Shown here piece after piece: positions 36,400 to 50,100 of a stretch of DNA of 64,000 nt. Every line of letters begins with the position of its first letter. Positions within the stretch are counted from its first letter, which is position 1. The position numbers and the translations under genes are program-made. The notes beneath the pieces were generated by a model that was given only the letters and a program-made list of their open reading frames with translations, made no database searches and was not told the DNA's origin. Source of the DNA: Toxotes chatareus (Eukaryota; Chordata; Actinopteri; Toxotidae); NCBI GenBank assembly GCA_016801885.1, contig CM028903.1:21191842-21255841 (forward strand). The letters run 5' to 3'.

Positions 36400-39300
36400 T
36401 TTTTTTTTGCCGATTTTGACGCCATACTATACTATGACGTTTTTTATGACATTTTGAGGACAAAAAATTTTTGACTTTTTTCCTCGAAAAAAATGCCATA
36501 CTATACTATGAGGTTTTTTATGACATTTTGAGGTAAAAAATTTTTGACTTTTTTTTCCGAAAAAAAACACCATACTATACTATGACGTTTTTTATGACAT
36601 TTTGAGGCCAAAAAATTTTTGACTTTTTTTGTTCGAAAAAAACGCCATACTATACTATGACGTTTTTATGACATTTTGAGGTCAAAAAAATTTTGACTTT
36701 TTTTCGAAAAAAACGCCATACTATACTATGACGTTTTTTATGACATTTTGAGGTCAAAAAATTTTTGACTTTTTTTGGCCGAAAAAAAAACGCTAAACTA
36801 TACTATGATGTTTTTTATGACATTTTGAGGCCAAAAAATTTTTTGACATTTTTTCCTCGAAAAAAACGCCATACTATACTATGACGTCTTTTATGACATT
36901 TTGAGGTAAAAAAAAATTTGGACTTTTTCTGGCCGATTTTGACGCCATACTATTCTATGACGTTTTTTATGACATTTTGAGGTAAAAAAAAAATTGACTT
37001 TTTTTGGCCGAAAAAAACGCCATACTATACTATGACGTTTTTTATGACATTTTGAGGTAAAAAAAAAATTCGACTTTTTTTGTCAAAAAAAAACGCCATA
37101 CTATACTATGACGTTTTTTATGACATTTTGAGGTAAAAATTTTTTTGACTTTTTTTGCCCGGAAAAAACGCCATACTATACTATGACGTTTTTTATGACA
37201 TGTTGAGGCCAAAAATTTTTGACTTTTTTTTGAAAAAAACGCTATACTATACTATGACGTTTTTTATGACATTTTGAGGTCAAAAATTTTTGACCTATTT
37301 TGGCCGAAAAACACGCCATATACTATACTATGACGTTTTTTATGACATTTTGAGGTCAAAAAAAAATTTGGACTTTTTTTTGCCGATTTTGACGCCATAC
37401 TATACTATGACGTTTTTTATGACATTTTGAGGACAAAAAATTTTTTGACCTTTTTTCCTCGAAAAAAATGCCATACTATACTATGAGGTCTTTTATGACA
37501 TTTTGAGGTAAAAAAATTTTGACTTTTTGTTCGAAAAAAAACACCATTTTATGACTTTTTTATTACATTTTGAGGCCCAAAAAAATTTTTACTTTTTGTG
37601 CCGAAAAAACACCATACTATACTATGACGTTTTTTATGACATTTTGAGGTCAAAAAAAATTTTGACTTTTTTTTCGAAAAAAAACGCCATAGTATACTAT
37701 GACGTTTTTTTTGACATTTTGAGGCCAAAAATTTTTTTTTTATGACATTTTGAGGCCAAAATTTTTTTTTTTCTCGAAAAAAAACGCCATACTATACTAT
37801 GACGTTTTTTATGACATTTTGAGGTAAAAAAAAATTTGGACTTTTTCTGGCCGATTTTGACGCCATACTATTCTATGACGTTTTTTATGACATTTTGAGG
37901 TAAAAAAAAAAATTGGACTTTTTTTGGCCGAAAAAAACGCCATACTATACTATGACGTTTTTTATGACATTTTGAGGTAAAAAAAAAATTCGACTTTTTT
38001 TGTCAAAAAAAAAACGCCATACTATACTATGACGTTTTTTATGACATTTTGAGGTAAAAATTTTTTTGACTTTTTTTGCCCGGAAAAAACGCCATACTAT
38101 ACTATGACGTTTTTTATGACATGTTGAGGCCAAAAAATTTTTTGACTTTTTTTGCCCGAAAAAAACGCTATACTATACTATGACGTTTTTTATGACATTT
38201 TGAGGTCAAAACATTTTTTGACCTATTTTGGCCGAAAAACACGCCATACTATACTATGACGTTTTTTATGACATTTTGAGGTCAAAAAAAAATTTGGACT
38301 TTTTTTTGCCGATTTTGACGCCATACTATACTATGACGTTTTTTATGACATTTTGAGGACAAAAAAATTTTTGACCTTTTTTCCTCGAAAAAAATGCCAT
38401 ACTATACTATGAGGTCTTTTATGACATTTTGAGGTAAAAAAATTTTTTGACTTTTTTTTTCGAAAAAACACCATACTATACTGTGACGTTTTTTATGACA
38501 TTTTGAGGCCAAAAAAATTTTTACTTTTTTTTGCCCGAAAAAAAAGGCATACTATACTATGACGTTTTTTATGACATTTTGAGGTCAAAATTTTTTGACT
38601 TTTTTGTCGAAAAAAACGCCATAGTATACTATGACGTTTTTTATGACATTTTGAGGACAAAAATTTTTGACTTTTTTGGCCGAAAAAAACGCTAAACTAT
38701 ACTATGATGTTTTTTATGACATTTTGAGGTAAAAAAAATTTTTGACATTTTTTTTTCGAAAAAACGCCATACTATACTATGACGCTTTTTATGACATTTT
38801 GAGGTAAAAAAATTTGGACTTTTTTCTGTCGATTTTGACGCCATACTATTCTATGACGTTTTTTATGACATTTTGAGGTAAAAAAAAATTTTTGACTTTT
38901 TGTTCGAAAAAACGCCATACTATACTATGACGTTTTTTATGACATTTTGAGGTAAAAAAATTTTTGACTTTTTGTTCAAAAAAAACCATACTATACTATG
39001 ACGTTTTTTTATGACATTTTGAGGTAAAAAATTTTTTTGACTTTTTTGTTCGAAAAAACGCCATACTATACTATGACGTTTTTTATGACATTTTGAGGTC
39101 AAAAAAATTTTTGACTTTTTTGCCCGAAAAAAACGCTATACTATACTATATGACGCTTTTTATGACATTTTGAGGTCAAAAAATTTTTTGACCTATTTTG
39201 GCCGAAAAACACGCCATACTATACTATGACGTTTTTTATGACATTTTGAGGTCAAAAAAAAATTTGACTTTTTTTGCCCGATTTTGACGCCATACTATAC

Positions 39301-42300
39301 TATGACGTTTTTTGATGACATTTTGAGGACAAAAAAAATTTTTTGACCTTTTTTTTTTCGAAAAAAAATGCCATACTATACTATGAGGTCTTTTATGACA
39401 TTTTGAGGTAAAAAAATTTTTTGACTTTTTTTGCCCGAAAAAAACACCATACTATACTATGACGTTTTTTATGACATTTTGAGGTCAAAAATTTTTTGAC
39501 ATTTTGAGGCCAAAATGATTTTTTGACTTTTTTTTTTGACTTTTTTTCTCGAAAAAAAACGCCATACTATACTATGACGTTTTTTATGACATTTTGAGGT
39601 CAAAAAATTTTTGACTTTTTTTTCGAAAAAAAACGCCATACTATACTATGACGTTTTTTATGACATTTTGAGGTAAAAAAAATTTTTGACTTTTTGGCCG
39701 ATTTTGACGCCATACTATTAACGTTTTTTATGACATTTTGAGGTAAAAAAAATTTTTGACTTTTTTGCGAAAAAAAATGCCATACTATACTATGACGTTT
39801 TTTATGACATTTTGAGGTAAAAAAAATTTTTGACTTTTTTGCCCAAAAAAAACGCCATACTATACTATGACGTTTTTTATGACATTTTGAGGTAAAAAAA
39901 TTTTTGACTTTTTGTTCGAAAAAACGCCATACTATACTATGACGTTTTTTATGACATTTTGAGGTAAAAAAATTTTTTGACTTTTTTGGTTCAAAAAAAA
40001 CGCATATATACTATACTATGACGTTTTTTATGACATTTTGAGGTCAAAAAATTTTTGACTTTTTTTTTGAGGAAAAAAATTTGGCCATACTATACTATGA
40101 CGTTTTTTATGACATTTTGAGGTAAAAAAAAAATTTGACTTTTTTGGTCGATTTTGACGCCATACTATACTATGACGTTTTTTATGACATTTTGAGGACA
40201 AAAAAATTTTTGACTTTTTGGACAAAAAACGCCATACTATACTATGACGTTTTTTATGACATTTTGAGGTAAAAATTTTTGACTTTTTTTCAAAAAAACG
40301 CTACATACTATACTATGGACGTTTTTATGACATTTTGAGGTCAAAAATTTTTGACTTTTTGTCGATACGCCATACTATACTATGACGTTTTTTATGACAT
40401 TTTGAGGTCAAAAAATTTTTTTGACCTTTTTTGTCGAAAAAACGCCATACTATACTATGACGTTTTTTATGACATTTTGAGGTCAAAAAAATTTTTTTTT
40501 TTTTTGTCTATTTTGACGCCATACTATACTATGACGTTTTTTATGACATTTTGAGGTCAAAAAAATTTTGACTTTTTTTTTCCGAAAAAAAAAACGCCAT
40601 ACTATACTATGACGTTTTTTATGACATTTTGAGGTCAAAAAATTTTTTGACTTTTTTTGCCGAAAAAAAAAGCCATACTATACTATGACGTTTTTTATGA
40701 CATTTTGAGGTCAAAAAATTTTTTGACTTTTTTTGGCGAAAAAACGCCATACTATACTATGACGTTTTTTATGACATTTTGAGGTCAAAAAAATTTTTGA
40801 CTTTTTTTGGTCGAAAAAAACGCCATACTATACTATGACGTTTTTTATGACATTTTGAGGTAAAAAAAATTTTTTGACTTTTTTTATGACATTTTGAAAA
40901 AAATTTTTTTTGACTTTTTGCCCGAAAAAACCATACTATACTATGACGTTTTTTATGACATTTTGAGGTAAAAAAAAATTTGGACTTTTTCTGGCCGATT
41001 TTGACGCCATACTATTCTATGACGTTTTTTATGACATTTTGAGGTAAAAAAAAAAATTGGACTTTTTTTGGCCGAAAAAAACGCCATACTATACTATGAC
41101 GTTTTTTATGACATTTTGAGGTAAAAAAAAAATTGACTTTTTTTGTCAAAAAAAAAACGCCATACTATACTATGACGTTTTTTATGACATTTTGAGGTAA
41201 AAATTTTTTGACTTTTTGTCGATTTTGACGCCATACTATACTATGACGTTTTTTATGACATTTTGAGGTAAAAATTTTTTTGACTTTTTTTGCCCGGAAA
41301 AAACGCCATACTATACTATGACGTTTTTTATGACATGTTGAGGCCAAAAAATTTTTGACTTTTTTTGCCCGAAAAAAACGCTATGACTATGACGTTTTTT
41401 ATGACATTTTGAGGTCAAAACATTTTTTGACCTATTTTGGCCGAAAAACACGCCATACTATACTATGACGTTTTTTATGACATTTTGAGGTCAAAAAAAA
41501 ATTTGGACTTTTTTTTGCCGATTTTGACGCCATACTATACTATGACGTTTTTTATGACATTTTGAGGACAAAAAATTTTTTGACCTTTTTTCCTCGAAAA
41601 AAATGCCATACTATACTATGAGGTCTTTTATGACATTTTGAGGTAAAAAATTTTTTGACTTTTTTTGCCCGAAAAAAACACCATACTATACTGTGACGTT
41701 TTTTATTACATTTTGAGGCCCAAAAAAATTTTTACTTTTTTTGCCCGAAAAAAAGGCATACTATACTATGACGTTTTTTATGACATTTTGAGGTCAAAAT
41801 TTTTTTGACTTTTTAGTTTAAAAAACGCCATAGTATACTATGACGTTTTTTATGACATTTTGAGGACAAAAAATTTTTGACTTTTTTTGGCGAAAAAACG
41901 CTAAACTATACTATGATGTTTTTTATGACATTTTGAGGTAAAAAATTTTTGACTTTTTTTCCTCGAAAAAAACACCATACTATACTATGACGCGTTTTTA
42001 TGACATTTTGAGGTAAAAAAATTTTGACTTTTTTTTGTTCGAAAAAACGCCCATACTATACTATGACGTTTTTTATGACATTTTGAGGTAAAAAAAAATT
42101 TGGACTTTTTCTGGCCGATTTTGACGCCATACTATTCTATGACGTTTTTTATGACATTTTGAGGTAAAAAAAAAATTTGACTTTTTTGGGCCGAAAAAAC
42201 GCCATACTATACTATGACGTTTTTTATGACATTTTGAGGTAAAAAAAATTGACTTTTTGTCAAAAAAAAACGCCATACTATACTATGACGTTTTTTATGA

Positions 42301-44100
42301 CATTTTGAGGTAAAAATTTTTTTGACTTTTTTTGCCCGGAAAAAACGCCATACTATACTATGACGTTTTTTATGACATGTTGAGGCCAAAAATTTTTTGA
42401 CTTTTTTTGCCCGAAAAAAACGCTATGACTATGACTATGACGTTTTTTATGACATTTTGAGGTCAAAACATTTTTTGACCTATTTTGGCCGAAAAACACG
42501 CCATACTATACTATGACGTTTTTTATGACATTTTGAGGTCAAAAAAAAATTTGGACTTTTTTTTGCCGATTTTGACGCCATACTATACTATGACGTTTTT
42601 TATGACATTTTGAGGACAAAAAATTTTTGACCTTTTTTCCTCGAAAAAAATGCCATACTATACTATGAGGTCTTTTATGACATTTTGAGGTAAAAAAATT
42701 TTTTGACTTTTTTTGCCCGAAAAAAACACCATACTATACTGTGACGTTTTTTATTACATTTTGAGGCCCAAAAAAATTTTTACTTTTTTTGCCCGAAAAA
42801 AAGGCATACTATACTATGACGTTTTTTATGACATTTTGAGGTCAAAATTTTTTTTGACTTTTTTTAGCCGAAAAAAACGCCATAGTATACTATGACGTTT
42901 TTTATGACATTTTGAGGACAAAAAAATTTTTGACTTTTTTTGGCCGAAAAAAAACGCTAAACTATACTATGATGTTTTTTATGACATTTTGAGGCCAAAA
43001 AATTTTTTGACATTTTTTCCTCGAAAAAAACGCCATACTATACTATGACGTCTTTTATGACATTTTGAGGTAAAAAAATTTTGACTTTTTTTGCCCGAAA
43101 AAAACACCATACTATACTATGACGTTTTTTATGACATTTTGAGGTAAAAAAAAATTTGGACTTTTTCTGGCCGATTTTGACGCCATACTATTCTATGACG
43201 TTTTTTATGACATTTTGAGGTAAAAAAAAAAATTTGACTTTTTTTGGCCGAAAAAAACGCCATACTATACTATGACGTTTTTTATGACATTTTGAGGTAA
43301 AAAAAAATTTCGACTTTTTTTGCCCGAAAAAAACGCCATACTATACTATGACGTTTTTTATGACATTTTGAGGTAAAAAAAAATTTTTGACTTTTTGTTC
43401 GGAAAAACGCCATACTATACTATGACGTTTTTTATGACATGTTGAGGCCAAAAATTTTTTGACTTTTTTATTTCAAAAAACGCTATGATACTATGACGCT
43501 TTTTATGACATTTTGAGGTCAAAACATTTTTTGACCTATTTTGGTCAAAAAAACACGCCATACTATACTATGACGTTTTTTTATGACATTTTGAGGTCAA
43601 AAAAAATTTGGACTTTTTTGTGGTTATTTTGACGCCATACTATACTATGACGTTTTTTATGACATTTTGAGGACAAAAAATTTTTGACCTTTTTTCCTCG
43701 AAAAAATGCCATACTATACTATGAGGTCTTTTATGACATTTTGAGGTAAAAAATTTTTTTTTCGACTTTTTTTTGTCCGAAAAAAAATTCCATACTATAC
43801 TGTGACGTTTTTTATTACATTTTGAGGCCCAAAAAATTTTTTACTTTTTTTGCCGAAAAAAGGCATACTATACTATGACGTTTTTTATGACATTTTGAGG
43901 TCAAAATTTTTTTGACTTTTTTAGTCGAAAAAAATAGTATATATGTATACTATGACGTTTTTTATGACATTTTGAGGACAAAAAATTTTTTGACTTTTTT
44001 TGGCCGAAAAAAAACGCTAAACTATACTATGATGTTTTTTATGACATTTTGAGGCCAAAAAATTTTTTGACATTTTTTCCTCGAAAAAAATGCCATACTA
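36400..44100 (+). repeat. Higher-order repeat block, unit about 0.93-1.1 kb (13-15 monomers)
   Basis: Private variants recur in fixed order. The monomer with ACTATGAGG instead of ACTATGACG occurs near 36508, 37483, 38408, 39383, 41618, 42664 and 43721 (spacings about 975, 925, 975, 2235, 1046, 1057). A monomer containing GACCTATTTTGGCC occurs near 37290, 38220, 39190, 41430, 42478 and 43530. One with TTTTTCTGGCCGATTTTGAC plus ACTATTCTATGAC recurs at similar spacing. These shared arrangements show multi-monomer units copied together. Confidence 0.8.
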
Positions 44101-47100
44101 TACTATGACGTCTTTTATGACATTTTGAGGTAAAAAAAAATTTTGACTTTTTTTGCCCGAAAAAAACACCATACTATACTATGACGTTTTTTATGACATT
44201 TTGAGGTAAAAAAATTTTTGACTTTTTTTTTATGTCGATTTTGACGCCATACTATACTATGACGCTTTTTATGACATTTTGAGGTAAAAAAAATTTTTTG
44301 ACTTTTTGGTTGAAAAAAACTTTTTTTGGCATACTATACTATGACGTTTTTTATGACATTTTGAGGTAAAAAATTTTTGACTTTTTTGTCTGAAAAAAAC
44401 GCCATACTATACTATGACGCTTTTTTTATGACATTTTGAGGTAAAAAAAAACTTTTGACTTTTTTGACTTTTTGATGACGTTTTTATGACATTTTGAGGT
44501 CAAAAAATTTTGACTTTTTTGTCATACTATACTATGACGTTTTTTTATGACATTTTGAGGTCAAAAAAATTTTGACTTTTTTTGCCCGAAAAAAACGCCA
44601 TACTATACTATGACGTTTTTTATGACATTTTGAGGTCAAAAAATTTTTGACTTTTTTGCTTTCGAAAAAAACGCCATACTATACTATGACGTTTTTTATG
44701 ACATTTTGAGGTCGAAAAAAAATTTGACTTTTTTTGTCCGATTTTGACGCCATACTATACTATGACGTTTTTTATGACATTTTGAGGACAAAAAATTTTT
44801 GACTTTTTTTTCTCGAAAAAAAACGCCATACTATACTATGACGTTTTTTATGACATTTTGAGGTAAAAAAATTTTTTGACTTTTTTGCCCGAAAAAAACG
44901 CCATACTATACTATGACGTTTTTTATGACATTTTGAGGCCAAAAAAATTTTTTGACTTTTTTTGCCCGAAAAAAAGGCATACTATACTATGACGTTTTTT
45001 TATGACATTTTGAGGTCAAAAATTTTTGACTTTTTTAGTCGAAAAAAAAATGCCTATACTATACTATGACGCGTTTTTTATGACATTTTGAGGACAAAAA
45101 ATTTTTGACTTTTTTTGGCGAAAAAACGCCATACTATACTATGATGTTTTTTTTATGACATTTTGAGGCCAAAAAATTTTTTGACTTTTTTTCCTCGAAA
45201 AAAACGCCATACTATACTATGACGTTTTTTATGACATTTTGAGGTAAAAAAAATTTTGACTTTTTTTGTCCGAAAAAAACACCATACTATACTATGACGT
45301 TTTTTTATGACATTTTGAGGTAAAAAAAATTTTTGACTTTTTTTGGCCGATTTTGACGCCATATACTATACTATGACGTTTTTATGACATTTTGAGGACA
45401 AAAAATTTTTTTGACTTTTTTCCGAAAAAACGCCATACTATACTATGACGTTTTTTATGACATTTTGAGGTCCAAAAAATTTTTGACTTTTTTGCCTGAA
45501 AAAAACACCATACTATACTATGACGTTTTTTTATGACATTTTGAGGCCAAAAAACTTTTGACTTTTTTGACATTTTGAGGAAAAAACGCCATACTATATA
45601 CCGACGTTTTTATGACATTTTGAGGTCAAAAAAATTTTTGACTTTTTTGGCCGATTTTGACGCCATACTATATACTATGACGTTTTTTATGACATTTTGA
45701 GGTCAAAAAAATTTTGACTTTTTTTGGCGAAAAAACGCCATACTATACTATGACGTTTTTTATGACATTTTGAGGTCAAAAAATTTTGACTTTTTTTTTT
45801 TTGGCAAATTTCATACTAAAAACGCCTTTTATGATATTTGACTATACTATGACGTTTTTTTGACATTTTGAGGTCAAAAATTTTTATGACATTTTGAGGT
45901 TTTTGCGAAAAAAAAAATGACGCCATACTATACTATGACGTTTTTTATGACATTTTGAGGCAAAAAAATTTTTGACTTTTTTGCCGAAAAAAACGCCATA
46001 CTATACTATACTATGACGTTTTTTTATGACATTTTGAGGCCAAAAAATTTTGACTTTTTTGCCGAAAAAAACGCCATACTATACTATGACGTTTTTTATG
46101 ACATTTTGAGGTCAAAAAAATTTTTGACTTTTTTGTTCCGAAAAAAAACGCCATACTATACTATGACGTTTTTTATGACATTTTGAGGTCAAAAAAATTT
46201 TGACTTTTTTTTTTGAAAAAAAAGCCATACTATACTATGACGTTTTTTTATGACATTTTGAGGTCAAAAAAATTTGGACTTTTTTGGCCGAAAAAACTAT
46301 GCCATACTATACTATGACGCGTTTTTATGACATTTTGAGGCAAAAAAATTTTTTTGACTTTTTTTGTTCCCGAAAAAAAACGCACTATACTATACTATGA
46401 CGTTTTTATGACATGTTGAGGCCAAAAAATTTGTGACTTTTTTTTGAGGCCGAAAAAAACGCCATACTATACTATGACGTTTTTTATGACATTTTGAGGT
46501 CAAAAAAATTTTGGACTTTTTTGGCGAAAAAAACGCCATACTATACTATGACGCTTTTTTATGACATTTTGAGGCCAAAAAATTTTTGACTTTTTTAGCC
46601 GAAAAAACGCCATACTATACTATGACGTTTTTTATGACATTTTGAGGCCAAAAAATTTTTTGACTTTTTTGCCTCAAAAAAACGCCATACTATACTATGA
46701 CGTTTTTTTATGACATTTTGAGGCCAAAAAATTTTGGACTTTTTTGTCCGAAAAAAACTCCATACTATACTATGACGTTTTTTTATGACATTTTGAGGTA
46801 AAAAAATTTGACTTTTTTTGTCGAAAAAAACGCCATACTATACTATGACGTTTTTTATGACATGTTGAGAGTAAAAAAATTTTTTGACTTTTTTAGCCGA
46901 AAAAAAACATATATACTATACTATGACGTTTTTATGACATGTTGAGGCCAAAAAAATTTGTGACTTTTTTTGACCTGAAAAAAAAACGCCATACTATATA
47001 CTATGACGTTTTTATGACATTTTGAGGCCAAAAAAATTTTTGACTTTTTTGGCGAAAAACGCCATATACTATACTATGACGTTTTTTATCACATTTTGAG

Positions 47101-50100
47101 GCCCAAAAAATTTGGACTTTTTTTGGCCGATTTTGACGCCATACTATACTATGACGTTTTTTATGACATTTTGAGGTCAAAAAATTTTTGACTTTTTTGG
47201 CCGATTTTGACGCCATACTATACTATGACGTTTTTTATGACATTTTGAGGTAAAAAAAAATTTTTGACTTTTTTAGCCGAAAAAAACAGCATACTATACT
47301 ATGACGTTTTTTATGACATTTTGAGGCCAAAAAAATTTTGACTTTTTTTATCGAAAAAAACGCCATACTATACTATGACGTTTTTATGACATTTTGAGGT
47401 CAAAAAAAATTTTGACTTTTTTTGGTTGAAAAAAACGCCATACTATACTATGACGTTTTTTATGACATTTTGAGGCCAAAAAAATTTTTGACTTTTTTTG
47501 CCGAAAAAAACGCCATACTATACTATGACGTTTTTTATGACATTTTGAGGCCAAAAAATTTTTTGACTTTTTTGCCCGAAAAAACGCCATACTATACTAT
47601 GACGATTTTTTTATGACATTTTGAGGCCAAAAAAATTTTGACTTTTTTTTCCTGAAAAAACAGCATACTATACTATGACGTTTTTTATGATATTTTGAGG
47701 CCAAAAAAATTTGGACTTTTTTTTTGAAAAAAACGCCATACTATACTATGACGTTTTTTATGACATTTTGAGGCCAAAAAATTTTTTGACTTTTTTGGCG
47801 ATTTTGACGCCATACTATACTATGACGTTTTTTATGACATTTTGAGGCCAAAAAATTTTTGACTTTTTAGTCCAAAAAAACGCCATACTATACTATATGA
47901 CGCTTTTTATGACATTTTGAGGCCAAAAAATTTTTGACTTTTTTACCAAAAAAAAACGCCATACTATACTATGACGTTTTTTATGACATTTTGAGGCCAA
48001 AAAAATTTGGACTTTTTTTGGCCGATTTTGACGCCATACTATTCTATGACGTTTTTTATGACATTTTGAGGTAAAAAAAAATTTGGACTTTTTTTGGCCG
48101 AAAAAAACGCCATACTATACTATGACGTTTTTTATGACATGTTGAGAGCAAAAAAATTTTTTGACTTTTTTTAGCCGAAAAAAACGGCATACTATACTAT
48201 GACGTTTTTTATGACATGTTGAGGCCAAAAAATTTTTGACTTTTTTTGTCGAAAAAAACAGCATACTATACTATGACGTTTTTATGACATTTTGAGGTCA
48301 AAAAAAATTTGACTTTTTTTGTTTTATTTTGACGCCATACTATACTATGACGTTTTTTTTGACATTTTGAGGTAAAAAAAATTTTTGACTTTTTTTGGTC
48401 GATTTTTATGACGCCATACTATACTATGACGTTTTTTATGACATTTTGAGGTAAAAAAAAAATTTTTGACTTTTTTCGAAAAAAAAACGCCATACTATAC
48501 TATGACGTTTTTATGACATTTTGAGGTCAAAAAATTTTTGACTTTTTTTGCCGAAAAAACGCCGCCATACTATACTATGACGTTTTTTATGACATTTTGA
48601 GGCCAAAAAAATTTTTTGACTTTTTTTGTCGATTTTGAAAACGCCATACTATACTATGACGTTTTTTATGACATTTTGAGGTCAAAAAAATTTTGACTTT
48701 TTTTTTATGAAAAAACGCCATACTATACTATGACGTTTTTTATGACATTTTGAGGACAAAAAATTTTTGAGGCCAAAAACTATACTATTTTTTATGACTT
48801 TTTGAGGTCCAAAAATTTTTGACTTTTTTGACGCCATACTATACTATGACGTTTTTTATGACATTTTGAGGTCAAAAAAATTTTTTGACTTTTTTGGCCA
48901 AAAAAACGCCATACTATACTATGACGTTTTTTATGACATTTTGAGGCCAAAAAATTTTTGACTTTTTTAGCCGAAAAAACGCCATACTATACTATGACGT
49001 TTTTTATGACATTTTGAGGCCAAAAAAATTTTTTGACTTTTTTTCCGAAAAAACGCCATACTATACTATGACGTTTTTTTATGACATTTTGAGGCCAAAA
49101 AAATTTTGGACTTTTTTTAGCGAAAAAACGCCATACTATACTATGACGTTTTTTATGACATTTTGAGGTCAAAAAATTTTTGACTTTTTTAGCGAAAAAA
49201 CGCGCATACTATACTATACTATACTATGACGTTTTTTATGATTTTTTGACATTTTGAGGCCAAAAAATTTTATGACTTTTTTTTGACCCAAAAAAACTTT
49301 TTGCCGATACTACTATACTATGACGTTTTTTATGACATTTGAGGCCCAAAAAAATTTGGACTTTTTTTGGCCGATTTTGACGCCATACTACTATACTATG
49401 ACGTTTTTATGACATTTTGAGGTCAAAAAATTTGGACTTTTTTTGGTTTAAAAAAACGCCATACTATACTATGACGTTTTTATGACATTTTGAGGCCAAA
49501 AAAATTTTTTTGACTTTTTTGGTCGATTTTGACGCCATACTATACTATGACGTTTTTATGACATTTTGAGGCATTTTGAGGTCAAAAAATTGCATACTAT
49601 ACTATGACGTTTTTTATGACATTTTGAGGCCAAAAAAAAACTTTGACTTTTTTGGCCGCTATACTATACTATGACGTTTTTTATGACATTTTGAGGTCAA
49701 AAAAATTTTTTGACTTTTTTTTTGGTCAAAAAACGCGCCATACTATACTATGACGTTTTTTATGACATTTTGAGGTCAAAAAAATTTTGACTTTTTTTTG
49801 AGGATCAAAAAAAAATTGAAAAAAACGCCATACTATACTATGACGTTTTTTATGACATTTTGAGGTAAAAAATTTTTGACTTTTTGGTCAAAAAAACGCC
49901 ATACTATACTATGACGTTTTTTATGACATTTTGAGACCAAAAAAATGTTTTTATACTTTTTTTGCCAAAAAAAAACGCCATATACTATACTATGACGTTT
50001 TTTTATGACATGTTGAGACCAAAAATTTTTGACTTTTTGTTCAAAAAACGCCATACTATACTATGACGTTTTTATGAAATGTTGAGGCAAAAAAATTTTG

